A model generated the notes under the pieces. That model made no database searches. It was not told the origin of the DNA and saw nothing but the letters and a program-made list of their open reading frames with translations. From Denitratimonas yunnanensis (SeqCode) (lineage in GTDB: Bacteria; Pseudomonadota; Gammaproteobacteria; Xanthomonadales; Xanthomonadaceae): a DNA stretch of 64,000 nucleotides. The position numbers and the translations under genes are program-made. This document shows positions 30,233 to 39,347 of the stretch, piece after piece (the first letter of the stretch is position 1; every line of letters begins with the position of its first letter). The DNA lies in assembly GCA_026410415.1 (NCBI GenBank), contig JAPMLR010000001.1, positions 62,001 through 126,000 on the forward strand, written 5' to 3'.

Positions 30233-31687
30233 TTATTCACTCTCGTCCGAAGCATCAGCTGACATCGTCGGCCCAGCCTCGTGGCTCACTCGCACGCTGG
30301 GTACGAAGGCCACGGACTGGCCTGGCGGCAAGGTTTCGCGCCAGCGCGCCAGGTGTTCGGAGATGGCCTCGCCGGCGCGCCATTGCGGCTCGGAGGCGGT
30401 GTAATCCTCGGCTTCTTCGCGCTGCGCCACCTGCTTGCGCGCGCGCAGGAAGGCGCGGCGGAAGTTGGCGGTATGGTTGAGTCCATCGATCAGGAAGGCT
30501 TGGCCGAACCACGTGGCATCGGCGCTGTTGCCGCAGCCGAACGAGGTGCGGTCGGCGCGCGCGGCGGTGACGACGAGCGTGCGCGGATCGGACAGCGCAT
30601 CGACATAGCCGCCCGAATAACAGGCCGACACCACGATCACGCGCCAGCGGATACCGGCGGCATCGAGTGCCTTGCGCAGCGTGGCGGGCGTGAGCTGACG
30701 CAGTGGCAGCGGCGGCTGGTTGACGTAGAGGCTGTGGTTTTCCGAGCCGTGGCTGGTGAGGTAGAGGAACAGGATGTCTTCGCGCGCATCCATGCGTTCG
30801 CCGATGCCGGTCAGCGCGCGTTCGAGATTGGTGACGGTGGCCAGCGGCACGCTGTCGGCACTGTCGGTATGGTTGACCAGCCGCAGTGCGCGGTCTTGCG
30901 CATCGAGGCGGTTTGCAGCGAGTGCGGGCAGGAAATCCACCTCGTTGCGGAATGCGCCTTCGTCGGCATCACCGCCGAAGCCGAGCACGTACATGTCGAT
31001 GTGGCCGGGGCGCTGCGGTGCGAGCGCGTCGAGCGCGGCGTCGAGCAGTGGGGTCTGGGCGTAGAACGTGGCTTCGGGGGCGGCCAGTTCGGATGTGGCG
31101 TGTATTCGTTCGCCTTCCTCGCCCCCGTCCTCCCATTCTTCTTCGTAGTAGGCGGCCCAATCGGTCTGGATGAAGCTGGGAGCGTCCATCGCCATCCACG
31201 GCAGGGTGCCGATCAGGAGCGCCGCGGCGGCACCGGCGAAGGCGCGCCCGATGTCCGGTGCCAGAAACAGCGCCAGCCGGGTACAGATCGCCAGGTACCA
31301 GCACAGCCCGAACAACCCATACAGCAACGCAGCGCTCCAACTCGGGTCGTGCCAGACCAGCGCCGAATACAACAGCCACGGCACGATGCCGGCGGCAATC
31401 AGCCATGCCGCGATGCTGAGCACCAGGGCGCGACGCTGCACCAGCCGCGCCATTGCCGCGGCGGCCAATACCGACACGGCAAGCGAGGCGAGCAGGGAGA
31501 TGAGACCGTTCGGATCGAATCTGTGCGGTGCGTCGGTGGCAATCCAGGCCGAAGGCAGCGCCGCCAGCGACTGCAGCGTGACAAGTGCCAACAGCGGCAG
31601 GTAGTCCAGCGTGATGGCCGCCTTCTTCGGCGCACGCAGGAAGGTCAGCCGCAACCCGTCGCGCAGCAGCGGCCAGAATGCACTCAT
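30233..31687 (-). CDS. Membrane-anchored peptidase C13 (caspase/legumain-like) protein
   Basis: A 484-residue protein. Residues ~25-185 hold about five membrane segments; residues ~215-450 form a C13/caspase-fold domain with the dyad His313 in LYLTSHGSENH and Cys356 in VIVVSACYSGGYVDAL, followed by VVTAARADRTSFGCG. A linker rich in Glu/Trp (YYEEEWEDGGEEGE) separates the two. The catalytic domain lies between the last hydrophobic segment and a charged tail, so its side of the membrane depends on the number of helices. The substrate is unknown; related bacterial C13 proteins are mostly uncharacterised. It begins 10 bp after mtnC, so it is the last gene of the methionine-salvage operon. The Met at 31687 is used rather than the open frame above it, which lies inside mtnC. 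Confidence 0.83.
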   Translation of the reverse strand: MSAFWPLLRDGLRLTFLRAPKKAAITLDYLPLLALVTLQSLAALPSAWIATDAPHRFDPNGLISLLASLAVSVLAAAAMARLVQRRALVLSIAAWLIAAGIVPWLLYSALVWHDPSWSAALLYGLFGLCWYLAICTRLALFLAPDIGRAFAGAAAALLIGTLPWMAMDAPSFIQTDWAAYYEEEWEDGGEEGERIHATSELAAPEATFYAQTPLLDAALDALAPQRPGHIDMYVLGFGGDADEGAFRNEVDFLPALAANRLDAQDRALRLVNHTDSADSVPLATVTNLERALTGIGERMDAREDILFLYLTSHGSENHSLYVNQPPLPLRQLTPATLRKALDAAGIRWRVIVVSACYSGGYVDALSDPRTLVVTAARADRTSFGCGNSADATWFGQAFLIDGLNHTANFRRAFLRARKQVAQREEAEDYTASEPQWRAGEAISEHLARWRETLPPGQSVAFVPSVRVSHEAGPTMSADASDESE

Positions 31688-31697
31688 CCGCGCTGGT

Positions 31698-32390
31698 TCA
31701 CGGTTCGATCTGGTCGAAGGATTCGACCCGCCGATGTCCGTTCGCGGCCTCGCCGTCGCGCGGCTGCGGATAATCCTCGCGCCGGTCCAGCAGCACTGTG
31801 CCCAGGCCGGCTTCGCGCGCGGCGTCCAGTTCTTCCACCACATCGGACAGGAACAGGATGTCGCCGGCTTCGCGTCCGATGCGCTGCACGATGGTGCGGT
31901 AGCTGTCGGCTTCGCGCTTGCCGCCGACTTCGGTATCGAACCAACCGGAGATCAGCGGAGTCAGGTCGCCGGCTTCGCTGAAGCCGAAAAACAGTTTCTG
32001 TGCCGGTACTGAGCCGGATGAATACACATACAGCGGATGCCCGGCGGCGTGCCACTGGCGCAGCGCCGGTGCGGTGTCCGGGTACAGGTGGGCGCGGTAG
32101 GCGCCGCTGCGGTAGCCCTGTTCCCAGATCATCCCCTGCAGGGCTTTCAGTGCGGTGTGCTTGCGGTCTTCGTCGATCCAGCCTTGCAGCACTTCGGCCA
32201 GCACCGCGTCCTGGCAGACGCTGCCGATATCCACCGCCGCCGCGTCCAGCCAGCGCCGCACCTCGGGATCGCGTGCATGTTCGCGCACGAAGCCGGGCAG
32301 GGCCTGGCGCGCATACGGGAACAGCACCTGCTTGACGAAGCTGATGCTGCTGGTGGTGCCTTCGATGTCGGTCAGGATGACGCGCTTCAT
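31698..32390 (-). CDS. mtnC: Enolase-phosphatase E1
   Basis: HAD-family bifunctional enzyme of the methionine salvage pathway: it enolises 2,3-diketo-5-methylthiopentyl-1-phosphate and removes the phosphate, giving acireductone. The 230-residue protein opens [19 protein letters not shown], with Asp8 (nucleophile) and Glu10 in the DxEGT motif typical of Mtn[14 protein letters not shown] holds the second HAD motif, and [18 protein letters not shown] the acidic motif. The ATG overlaps the mtnD stop (ATGA). Confidence 0.96.
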   Translation of the reverse strand: MKRVILTDIEGTTSSISFVKQVLFPYARQALPGFVREHARDPEVRRWLDAAAVDIGSVCQDAVLAEVLQGWIDEDRKHTALKALQGMIWEQGYRSGAYRAHLYPDTAPALRQWHAAGHPLYVYSSGSVPAQKLFFGFSEAGDLTPLISGWFDTEVGGKREADSYRTIVQRIGREAGDILFLSDVVEELDAAREAGLGTVLLDRREDYPQPRDGEAANGHRRVESFDQIEP

Positions 32391-32947
32391 GCCGCGGCCT
32401 GACCGGCTTCGTAGCGCGGGAAGCGCTGGGCGATGTCGCTGCCGGTGAAGTGTCCGACCCAGCCATCGGGCTGGGTGAAGAAACGGATCGCGACGAAATA
32501 CGGTTCCGGCCCCATGTCGAACCAGTGCGTGGTGCCGTCCGGCACGCTGATCAGGTCACCCTGTTCGCACAGGATTTCGTAGACCTTGTCGTCCACGTGC
32601 AGGGTGAACAGGCCGGAGCCGGCGACGAAGAAGCGCACTTCGTCTTCCTTGTGGAAATGCTCTTCCAGGAACTTGCCGCGCATGGTTTCGCGCTGCGGAT
32701 GGTCCGGTGCGATCGAGACCACGTCCACGCTCTGGAAGCCGTTTTCGGCCACGAGGCGGTCGATATCGGCGCGGTAGGCAGCCATTACCTCGTTGGAGGA
32801 AGCGCCGGGTGCGACCGGCTGACTGGCCTCCCATTGCTCGAAACGCACGCCGATCTTGCCCAGCTCGCGTGCGATTTCCGCGTGGTCACTGCCGGCAAAT
32901 TCGGCACGGGACGGATCGGATTCGGAAAAAATGCGAAGGCGGCTCAT
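32387..32947 (-). CDS. mtnD: Acireductone dioxygenase
   Basis: Oxidises acireductone with O2; the iron form gives the methionine ketoacid precursor plus formate, the nickel form an off-pathway product. The 186-residue cupin has metal ligands His97, His99 and Glu103 in [13 protein letters not shown], with His141 in TTHWFDMG, as in the Klebsiella enzyme. It is coupled by ATGA overlaps to mtnB before and mtnC after it. Confidence 0.96.
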   Translation of the reverse strand: MSRLRIFSESDPSRAEFAGSDHAEIARELGKIGVRFEQWEASQPVAPGASSNEVMAAYRADIDRLVAENGFQSVDVVSIAPDHPQRETMRGKFLEEHFHKEDEVRFFVAGSGLFTLHVDDKVYEILCEQGDLISVPDGTTHWFDMGPEPYFVAIRFFTQPDGWVGHFTGSDIAQRFPRYEAGQAAA

Positions 32948-33582
32948 GAACGCAGTCTCCTCAGGTCAAGCTCGCAGGCGATGAGAAACTCGAAGGCGTC
33001 CAGATGGCGGCGTGCTTCGGCCATGTCCACACCCCAGGCATAGAGGCCGTGGCCTTCGATCAGGTATCCCCACAGCGGGCCGGCGTCGAGCAGGCGCTCC
33101 ACCTGTGCGGCCAGTGCCGGAATGTCCTGGCTGTTGGGCAGCACCGGCAGATCGATCGCGGTTTCGTGGGTGCTGTTGCCGCTGAAGGCCTTCAGCAGTT
33201 CGTAGCCTTCCAGCCGGATGTGTCCCTGGCCGGCGAAGAAGCGCGAGGCCACGGTCTGGTTCTGCGAGTGGGTATGCAGCACGCAGGCGATGCCGGCAAA
33301 ACGCCGGTAGATCTGGGTGTGCAGACCGGTTTCGGCCGAGGGGCGCTTGTCGGTGGCGACCGGTCGGCCATCGAAGTCCACGACCATGAAATCATCCACG
33401 GTGAGCTTGCCCTTGTCGCGGCCGGACACGGTGATGGTGGCGTGGCTCTCGTCCAGACGCATCGAGAAATTGCTGCTGGTGGCCGGGGTCAGTCCGGCAC
33501 GCGCCAGCTCTCCCGTATTGACGATGAGTTCGGCCACGCACTGCGACAGGCGTGCCGGGTCGTAGGGGAGGGAAGTAGTCAT
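32944..33582 (-). CDS. mtnB: Methylthioribulose-1-phosphate dehydratase
   Basis: Class II aldolase-type enzyme that dehydrates methylthioribulose-1-phosphate in methionine salvage. The 212-residue protein shows the aldolase_II core: [14 protein letters not shown] near residue 32, [13 protein letters not shown] with the likely catalytic Glu84, and the zinc motif VLHTHSQNQ (His103, His105), with a further His in EGHGLYAWG. It is the first gene of mtnB-mtnD-mtnC-(C13 protease). mtnA and mtnN/mtnP are not in the window, so the earlier steps are encoded elsewhere. Confidence 0.95.
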   Translation of the reverse strand: MTTSLPYDPARLSQCVAELIVNTGELARAGLTPATSSNFSMRLDESHATITVSGRDKGKLTVDDFMVVDFDGRPVATDKRPSAETGLHTQIYRRFAGIACVLHTHSQNQTVASRFFAGQGHIRLEGYELLKAFSGNSTHETAIDLPVLPNSQDIPALAAQVERLLDAGPLWGYLIEGHGLYAWGVDMAEARRHLDAFEFLIACELDLRRLRS

Positions 33583-33666
33583 CGTGCCATTCTAGCCATG
33601 CTGCGCATTGTGCGAAGTCTGCGTGGGCATGAAGTCATGCCGGGTGTTCATCGGGAACTGAAACGA

Positions 33667-33690
33667 CGATCCCGGCCGGAGCCGGGATCG
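33667..33690 (-). terminator. Strong hairpin after the cytochrome c genes
   Basis: cgatcccggc and gccgggatcg pair perfectly over 10 bp around a cgga loop, starting 26 bp after the stop of the cytochrome gene at 33717. A short T-rich run (tcgtcgtttcag) follows in the leftward direction. Likely terminator for the cytochrome pair. Confidence 0.55.
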
Positions 33691-33716
33691 CAGGGAACGC
33701 CGTACGATGATGCGTT

Positions 33717-34049
33717 TCAGTCGGTGCCGGTCAGGTCGCGCAGTTTCGCCGGCTGGCTGGCGTAGAACGCCGCCAGATTCACGATGTCGTCTTCGCTCAG
33801 CGTGGTGGCGAACCCCTGCATGATCGCGTTCTGTCGTGCACCGGACTTGTAGTCCCGCAGCGATTTGGCAAGGTAGTCGGCGTATTGGCCGCCGATCAGC
33901 GGGTATTGCGGATCGCCGATGCCATTGCCGTCGGCGCCGTGGCAGGCTTGGCAGATCTGCGACTTGGCCTTGCCGGCCTCCAGATCGGCTGCGGAAGCGG
34001 CAAACGGAAGTACCAGGGCGGCAACCAGCGAAAAGGCTTTGAGTTTCAT
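33717..34049 (-). CDS. Small periplasmic c-type cytochrome (c553/c4-like), second of a pair
   Basis: A 110-residue monoheme cytochrome. The signal peptide (MKLKAFSLVAALVLPFAASA) is followed by the heme motif CQACHG (Cys33, Cys36, His37). The methionine in NAIMQGFA is the likely distal ligand, and LSEDDIVNLAAFYAS is the standard class I C-terminal helix. It probably carries electrons between a quinol-oxidising complex and an oxidase. It is 13 bp downstream of a second, related cytochrome, so the pair is cotranscribed. The Met at 34049 is chosen because it starts the signal peptide. Confidence 0.9.
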   Translation of the reverse strand: MKLKAFSLVAALVLPFAASAADLEAGKAKSQICQACHGADGNGIGDPQYPLIGGQYADYLAKSLRDYKSGARQNAIMQGFATTLSEDDIVNLAAFYASQPAKLRDLTGTD

Positions 34050-34062
34050 GCAGGCGCGTTCC

Positions 34063-34386
34063 TTACTTGGCGTTCGAGAGGCTGGCGAGGTAGGCGGCGA
34101 TGTCGGCAATGTCCTGATCGGAGAAGCCTTCAGCCTGCGCTTCCATCGTCGGGTGCGTGCGGTTGCCGTTCTTGTACTCGGTCAGCGCGGTGACCAGGTA
34201 CTCGTAGTTTTGTCCGCCGATCTTGGGTACGTGATAGTGCGGATAGACGTTCTTGTAGCCGGCGATGCCATGACACCCGGTGCAGGTGTAGGCCTTGTTC
34301 TTTCCAGCTTCGGCATTGCCTTGTGCAGAAGCAGTGAAGGCGGTGGCGGAGAGCAGGAGACTGGCGGCGAGTCGGAGGATTGGCAT
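34063..34386 (-). CDS. Small periplasmic c-type cytochrome, first of a pair
   Basis: A 107-residue monoheme cytochrome. Signal peptide MPILRLAASLLLSATAFTASA, then the heme motif CTGCHG (Cys35, Cys38, His39). YPHYHVPKIGGQNYEYLVTALTEYKNG and a methionine in HPTMEAQAEG follow, and FSDQDIADIAAYLASL is the C-terminal helix. It resembles one half of a diheme cytochrome c4; with the next gene the two single-heme proteins could be a split c4-like unit, which is inference from adjacency. The start at 34386 begins the signal peptide. Confidence 0.9.
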   Translation of the reverse strand: MPILRLAASLLLSATAFTASAQGNAEAGKNKAYTCTGCHGIAGYKNVYPHYHVPKIGGQNYEYLVTALTEYKNGNRTHPTMEAQAEGFSDQDIADIAAYLASLSNAK

Positions 34387-34710
34387 GGGCGGCATTCCGG
34401 CGCGTGGGCTGGTGGAGGGCGCGCGCGTGGAACGACATTCCCGGCGCAACAAGCGGCAAGTATAAGCAAGCCACGCAGTCGACGACCAGATGCGGCTCAT
34501 CGGCGTCTGATGTCCGGATGGAAATGAATGTCTTCATGTCACATCCGCGAGACCCGTGAATCAACGTGACTTGCGACACGCGCGACACCCGATCGTCACG
34601 CCCACACTGCGCACGCCCGAATCCCGACCGGAAGTTGGCGAGCCCATGCCATCGCAGCTGATCGAGTGTGGTGCGGGAGCGGTGGTCGGCCGCTTTACAT
34701 CAATGAACTG
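34387..34710. other. Intergenic region between cytochrome and RND operons
   Basis: About 320 bp between divergent operons. Apart from a TATACT on the minus strand (34459-34464, five of six consensus; likely -10 of the cytochrome pair, ~70 bp before its ATG) and a TTTACA at 34694-34699 that could be the -35 of the RND operon, I see no gene, RNA or repeat. Short reading frames here have neither ribosome sites nor protein-like composition. Confidence 0.5.
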
Positions 34711-34732
34711 GTGTAGTAGTTTACTAATACAC
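34711..34732. promoter_or_regulatory. Inverted repeat in the RND operon promoter, probable operator
   Basis: A 22-bp imperfect palindrome: gtgtagtag at the left mirrors ctaatacac at the right with one mismatch, around ttta. It lies 23 bp before the adaptor ATG and overlaps the place of the -10 element expected from TTTACA at 34694-34699. A repressor bound here would block the promoter. The gtgtagta-type half site is reminiscent of BlaI/MecI-like operators, but this is only a resemblance; no regulator gene is adjacent. Confidence 0.5.
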
Positions 34733-34755
34733 AAAAACACAACCTGAGCGCAGTC

Positions 34756-35886
34756 ATGAAAGCCCTGTCTCCCCTGTTCGCATCCCGTCGCCTCTGGCTG
34801 CCATTGGCGTTGTCATCCCTGTTGGTGGCTTGTGGCGGGCCGGGCAAGGTGCCGGCCGGGGGAGCGTCCGGGGCGCAGGAGGCAACGGAGCGTCCTGCGG
34901 TCACCGTGGAGGTGGCGACCGCTGCGCTGCGCCCGATCCGCGCCAGTTACCATGCCACCGCCGCGCTGGAGGCGCCGAACGAGGCCCAGGTGGTATCCAA
35001 GACGTCCGGCGTGTTGTTGAAGCTGCTGGTGGAAGAAGGCGATACCGTCAAGGCCGGCCAGGTGCTGGCCAAGATCGATCCGGAGCGCCCGCGTCTGGAA
35101 GTGCGCCGTGCCGAGGCATTGCTGCGCAAGCTGGAGGCCGAGCTGTCGCGTTCCAGAGAGTTGTACGAACGCAAGCTGGTGGCGGCGGACCTGTACGAGA
35201 AGATCCGCTATGACGTGGATACCCAGCGCGCGATCTACGACATGGCGAAGCTGGAATTGTCGTATACCGACATCGTCGCGCCGATCTCCGGTGTTGTCGC
35301 GCAGCGCTCGGTCAAGGTGGGCAACCTGATCCAATTGAACTCGACGCTATTCCGCATCGTCGACACATCGCGTCTGGAGGCCACGCTCAATGTGCCGGAG
35401 CGTGAAATCGCCACCATGCGGACCGGTGCTCCGGTGACGATGCAGGTGGATGCCCTCGGCGGTGCGGCGTTCGAGGGCCGGATCGAGCGGATCAGCCCGG
35501 TGGTGGATGCCGGCAGCGGCACGTTCCGTGTGGTCTGCGGATTCCTGCCTGATGCACGCCTGCGTCCCGGCATGTTCGGCCGGATCGGCGTGGTGTTCGA
35601 CCAGCGCGAGGGTGTGCTGACCGTACCTCGCATCGCGTTGCTGGAAGGTGAAAGCGAGCCTGCGGTGTATCGGGTCCAGGATGGAAAAGCCGTGCGTACT
35701 CCCGTGCAGTTGGGATATCTGTCCGGCGAGGTAGCCGAGATCCTCACCGGACTCTCCGAGGGGGATCGCGTCGTCACCACCGGCAAGGTTGCATTGCGCG
35801 ATGGCGCGCTGATCGAGGTGATCGGCCAGCCCGCGGTTGTGGCGGATGACACGGCTGCAAACAACACCAACATCACGGACTACTGA
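34756..35886 (+). CDS. RND efflux periplasmic adaptor (membrane fusion protein), lipoprotein
   Basis: A 376-residue adaptor linking an inner-membrane RND pump to an outer-membrane channel. The N-terminus is a lipoprotein signal with lipobox LVAC (Cys26). Then come a lipoyl/barrel-sandwich domain (AALEAPNEAQVVSKTSGVLLKLLVEEGDTVKAGQVLAKID, about residues 75-113), a short helical hairpin (about 115-160), the second half of the lipoyl fold (YTDIVAPISGVVAQRSVKVGNLI), and a beta barrel/membrane-proximal domain to the end. It is the first gene of a three-gene operon: its TGA overlaps the next ATG as TGATG. The promoter region carries an inverted repeat. Confidence 0.92.
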   Translation: MKALSPLFASRRLWLPLALSSLLVACGGPGKVPAGGASGAQEATERPAVTVEVATAALRPIRASYHATAALEAPNEAQVVSKTSGVLLKLLVEEGDTVKAGQVLAKIDPERPRLEVRRAEALLRKLEAELSRSRELYERKLVAADLYEKIRYDVDTQRAIYDMAKLELSYTDIVAPISGVVAQRSVKVGNLIQLNSTLFRIVDTSRLEATLNVPEREIATMRTGAPVTMQVDALGGAAFEGRIERISPVVDAGSGTFRVVCGFLPDARLRPGMFGRIGVVFDQREGVLTVPRIALLEGESEPAVYRVQDGKAVRTPVQLGYLSGEVAEILTGLSEGDRVVTTGKVALRDGALIEVIGQPAVVADDTAANNTNITDY

Positions 35887-38800
35887 TGGATACCGCGCCC
35901 GTTGCTTCCGCGTCCGGCTCCGGTGGTGGCCTGGCCGAATTCTCCGTGCGCCGCCGTGTCACCGTGGCGATGGCGACGCTGACCATGGTCCTGTTCGGCC
36001 TGATCGCGCTGGGCGATCTGAAGGTCAACCTGCTGCCGGATCTCTCGTATCCCACGCTGACGGTGCGGACCGAATACACCGGTGCCGCGCCGCTGGAAAT
36101 CGAGGCATTGGTCACTGAACCCGTCGAAGAGGCGGTAGGCGTGGTCAAGGGCCTGCGCAAGCTCAAGTCGGTATCGCGTACCGGCCAGAGTGATGTGGTG
36201 CTGGAGTTCGCCTGGGGCACGGACATGGACCAGGCCAGCCTGGAGGTTCGCGACAAGCTCGAAACCCTGCGTCTGCCGCTGGAGGTCGAGCCGCCGGTGC
36301 TGCTGCGTTTCAATCCATCGACCGAGCCGGTCCTCCGCTTGGTATTGACCGGCCGCGATGGCGCGCAACCGGAGGCCGAGTTGATGCGCTTGCGCCGCTA
36401 TGCCGACGAGGAGCTGAAGAAACGCCTCGAACCGGTGGCCGGCGTGGCGGCGGTCAAGGTCGGCGGCGGGCTGGAGGACGAAGTCCAGGTACTGATCGAC
36501 CAGAACCGGCTGGCCCAGCTGCGCCTGCCGCTCGATACCGTGATCAACCGCTTGGCACAGGAAAACGTCAACATCTCCGCAGGCCGTCTGGAAGAGGGCA
36601 GTCAGCGCTATCTGGTGCGCACCATCAACCAGTTCGAGACGGTCGAGCAGATACGCGACCTGTTGATTACCGGCGGTTCCAGTGGTGGCGGCAATGCAGC
36701 GGCGCAGGAAGCCGCGCTCGCGGCCTCGCGCGTCGCTGCCTTGTCAGCGGAAGCGGCGGCGGCCGCTGCGGCGGCGAATGCGGCTGCGCAGGGCGATTCC
36801 AGCGCGCCGGGAGGCGGCTTGCCGATCCGTCTGCGCGACATCGCCACGGTGGAGCAGGGCTACAAGGAACGCGAAGCGATCATCCGTCTTGGCCCCGTCG
36901 AGGCTGTCGAACTGGCCATCTACAAGGAAGGCGACGCCAATACGGTCAGCGTCGCCGATGCGGTGCATGGCGCACTCGCTGCGGCGCGCAAGGCACTGCC
37001 GCCCGACACCGAACTCACCGTCATCGAAGATCAGGCCATCTTCATCCGCAAGGCGCTGCACGAGGTGCGCGTGGATGCGTTGATTGGTGGCTCGCTGGCC
37101 ATCCTGATGATCTTCTTCTTCCTGCGCGATGGCTGGAGCACGTTCGTGATCTCGCTGTCGTTGCCGGTGTCGATCATCGCGACGTTCTTCTTCATGGATC
37201 GCTTCGGGCTGTCGCTCAACGTGATGTCGCTGGGTGGCCTGGCGCTCGCCACCGGACTGGTGGTCGACGATTCCATCGTCGTGCTCGAATCGATCGCCAA
37301 GGCGCGTGAACGTGGCTTGGGCGTGCTTCGCGCCGCGGTTGAGGGCACGCGCGAGGTCAGCATGGCAGTGGTCGCCTCGACCCTGACCAACGTGGCGGTG
37401 TTCCTGCCGCTCGTGTTCGTCGAGGGCGTGGCCGGCCAGCTGTTCCGTGACCAGGCGCTGACGGTGTCGATCGCGATCCTGATGTCGCTGGCGGTATCGC
37501 TGACCCTGATTCCGATGCTCTCGTCGCTCAAGGCGCGTGCGCCGATGCAGTTTCCGGAAGAGGCGCCGGCTCCCGAATGGCGACCGCGCAGCGCGCCATT
37601 GCGGGCGTTCGCCGCCTTGTCGCGTGGCGTGAAGAAGGCGCTGGGCGGGATCGTGTTTGCGTTGAGCTGGGTCGTCATGCGGGTCTGGCGCGGGTTGGCA
37701 TGGGCGGTGGGCGGTGGGCTGTCGCGTATCGCCGCGGTGGTGATGGTGCCCTACGACATCGCCGCGCGGGGGTATGCGCGTTCTCTGCCGGGGGCGTTGC
37801 ACCGGCCGGTACTGATACTCGGCACCGCTGCGGTCGCGTTTTTTGCCACCATGTCGCTGGTGCCGACACTCGGCGTGGACTTGATCCCGCAGTTGGCGCA
37901 GGATCGTTTCGAGCTGACGGTGAAGCTGCCACCGGGCACGCAGCTGCGTGACACCGACGGGTTGTTGCGTGCCGTCGCCTCCAGTCACGAAGGCGAGGAC
38001 GGCATCCACGCGCTGTATGGCGTCAGTGGTGCAGGTACCCGCATGGACGCGAGTCCGACCGAGTCGGGCGACAACATCGGCAAACTCAGCGTGGTGATGG
38101 CGCAGGGATCGCCGCGCGGCACCGAGGCGCGGCTCACCGACAGTCTGCGTCGCACGATGGAGAGGTTCCCCGGTGCCGAAGCCAAGTTCGGTCGCCCGGA
38201 AATCTTCAGTTTCTCCACGCCGCTGGAAATCGAATTGCGCGGTTACGACCTGGACGCATTGCAACGCGCCGGCAATGCGCTGGCTGAGCGCATGCGCCAG
38301 TCCGATCGGTTCGTCGACGTGAAATCCTCGGTGGCTGACGGCTATCCGGAAATCCAGATCCGGTTCGATCAGGAGCGTGCTGCCGCGCTCGGGCTCACCA
38401 CACGCCAGATTGCCGATGCCGTGGTCAAGAAGGTACGCGGTGAAGTCGCCACGCGCTACAGCTTCCGCGATCGCAAGATCGACGTGCTGGTGCGCGCGCA
38501 GGAATCGGATCGTGACAGCGTGCAGGCCATTCGCCGCCTGATCGTCAACCCTGAAAGCGCGCGTCCGGTGACGCTGGAGTCGGTGGCTGACGTGATCTCG
38601 AACATCGGCCCGAGCGAGATCCACCATGCCGATCAGGTGCGCGTCGCGGTGATCTCGTCCAGCCTGGCCTATGGCGACTTGGGCAGCGCGGTGGAGGAGG
38701 TGCGCGACTTGGTGGAGGCACATCCACTGGGGGGCGACATCGGTCTGAACATCGGCGGACAGGGCGAGGAGCTGCGTGATTCGATACTGTCGCTGCTGTT

Positions 38801-39347
38801 TGCATTCGGATTGGCGATCTTCCTCGTCTACCTGGTGATGGCATCGCAGTTCGAATCGCTGCTGCATCCCTTCGTGATCCTGTTCACCATCCCGCTGGCG
38901 CTGGTCGGTGCGGTGCTCGCCCTGGTGTTGTCGCGCTACAGCCTGTCGGTGGTGGTGTTCATCGGCCTGATCCTGCTCGTGGGCATCGTGGTCAAGAACG
39001 CGATTCTTCTGATCGACAAGGTCAACCAGCTGCGCGAATCGGGTGTGGAGAAGTATCAGGCCATCGCCGAAGGGGCGATGTCCCGTCTGCGACCGATCGC
39101 GATGACAACGATCACGGCGTTGTTCGGCTTCCTGCCGCTCGCGCTTTCCACCGGTGAAGGCTCCGAGGTGCGTGCGCCGATGGCGATCACGGTGATCGGT
39201 GGCCTGGCGGTGTCCACGCTGCTGACCTTGTTCGTGATCCCGGTGATGTATGCCTTGCTGGACCGCAAGCCCGACCGGTTTTACGTCGAGCGGGCGCGTG
39301 CCATCGACGAGGAAGGCGCCGTCGTTTCGACGGAGTTGCCGGCGTGA
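35886..39347 (+). CDS. RND efflux transporter permease subunit 1 (with unusual insertions)
   Basis: A 1153-residue proton-driven pump of the RND superfamily (HAE-like). The N-terminal helix is FSVRRRVTVAMATLTMVLFGLIAL; the TM4 proton-relay segment is GGLALATGLVVDDSIVVLE, with two adjacent Asp; GILLIG-like VGIVVKNAILLID marks the second repeat. It is ~110 residues longer than usual. One insertion (about residues 262-310) in the periplasmic region is a Gly/Ser/Ala-rich, partly poly-Ala stretch; another (about 555-640), between the halves, is basic and hydrophobic with an extra amphipathic or membrane helix (KKALGGIVFALSWVVMRVWRG). It is coupled to the adaptor and, by GTGA, to permease 2. Confidence 0.92.
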   Translation: MDTAPVASASGSGGGLAEFSVRRRVTVAMATLTMVLFGLIALGDLKVNLLPDLSYPTLTVRTEYTGAAPLEIEALVTEPVEEAVGVVKGLRKLKSVSRTGQSDVVLEFAWGTDMDQASLEVRDKLETLRLPLEVEPPVLLRFNPSTEPVLRLVLTGRDGAQPEAELMRLRRYADEELKKRLEPVAGVAAVKVGGGLEDEVQVLIDQNRLAQLRLPLDTVINRLAQENVNISAGRLEEGSQRYLVRTINQFETVEQIRDLLITGGSSGGGNAAAQEAALAASRVAALSAEAAAAAAAANAAAQGDSSAPGGGLPIRLRDIATVEQGYKEREAIIRLGPVEAVELAIYKEGDANTVSVADAVHGALAAARKALPPDTELTVIEDQAIFIRKALHEVRVDALIGGSLAILMIFFFLRDGWSTFVISLSLPVSIIATFFFMDRFGLSLNVMSLGGLALATGLVVDDSIVVLESIAKARERGLGVLRAAVEGTREVSMAVVASTLTNVAVFLPLVFVEGVAGQLFRDQALTVSIAILMSLAVSLTLIPMLSSLKARAPMQFPEEAPAPEWRPRSAPLRAFAALSRGVKKALGGIVFALSWVVMRVWRGLAWAVGGGLSRIAAVVMVPYDIAARGYARSLPGALHRPVLILGTAAVAFFATMSLVPTLGVDLIPQLAQDRFELTVKLPPGTQLRDTDGLLRAVASSHEGEDGIHALYGVSGAGTRMDASPTESGDNIGKLSVVMAQGSPRGTEARLTDSLRRTMERFPGAEAKFGRPEIFSFSTPLEIELRGYDLDALQRAGNALAERMRQSDRFVDVKSSVADGYPEIQIRFDQERAAALGLTTRQIADAVVKKVRGEVATRYSFRDRKIDVLVRAQESDRDSVQAIRRLIVNPESARPVTLESVADVISNIGPSEIHHADQVRVAVISSSLAYGDLGSAVEEVRDLVEAHPLGGDIGLNIGGQGEELRDSILSLLFAFGLAIFLVYLVMASQFESLLHPFVILFTIPLALVGAVLALVLSRYSLSVVVFIGLILLVGIVVKNAILLIDKVNQLRESGVEKYQAIAEGAMSRLRPIAMTTITALFGFLPLALSTGEGSEVRAPMAITVIGGLAVSTLLTLFVIPVMYALLDRKPDRFYVERARAIDEEGAVVSTELPA

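Noticed and set aside
34556..34747. A 63-codon frame before the RND operon
   Set aside because: It runs through the probable promoter and operator, has no ribosome site, and its composition is not protein-like.
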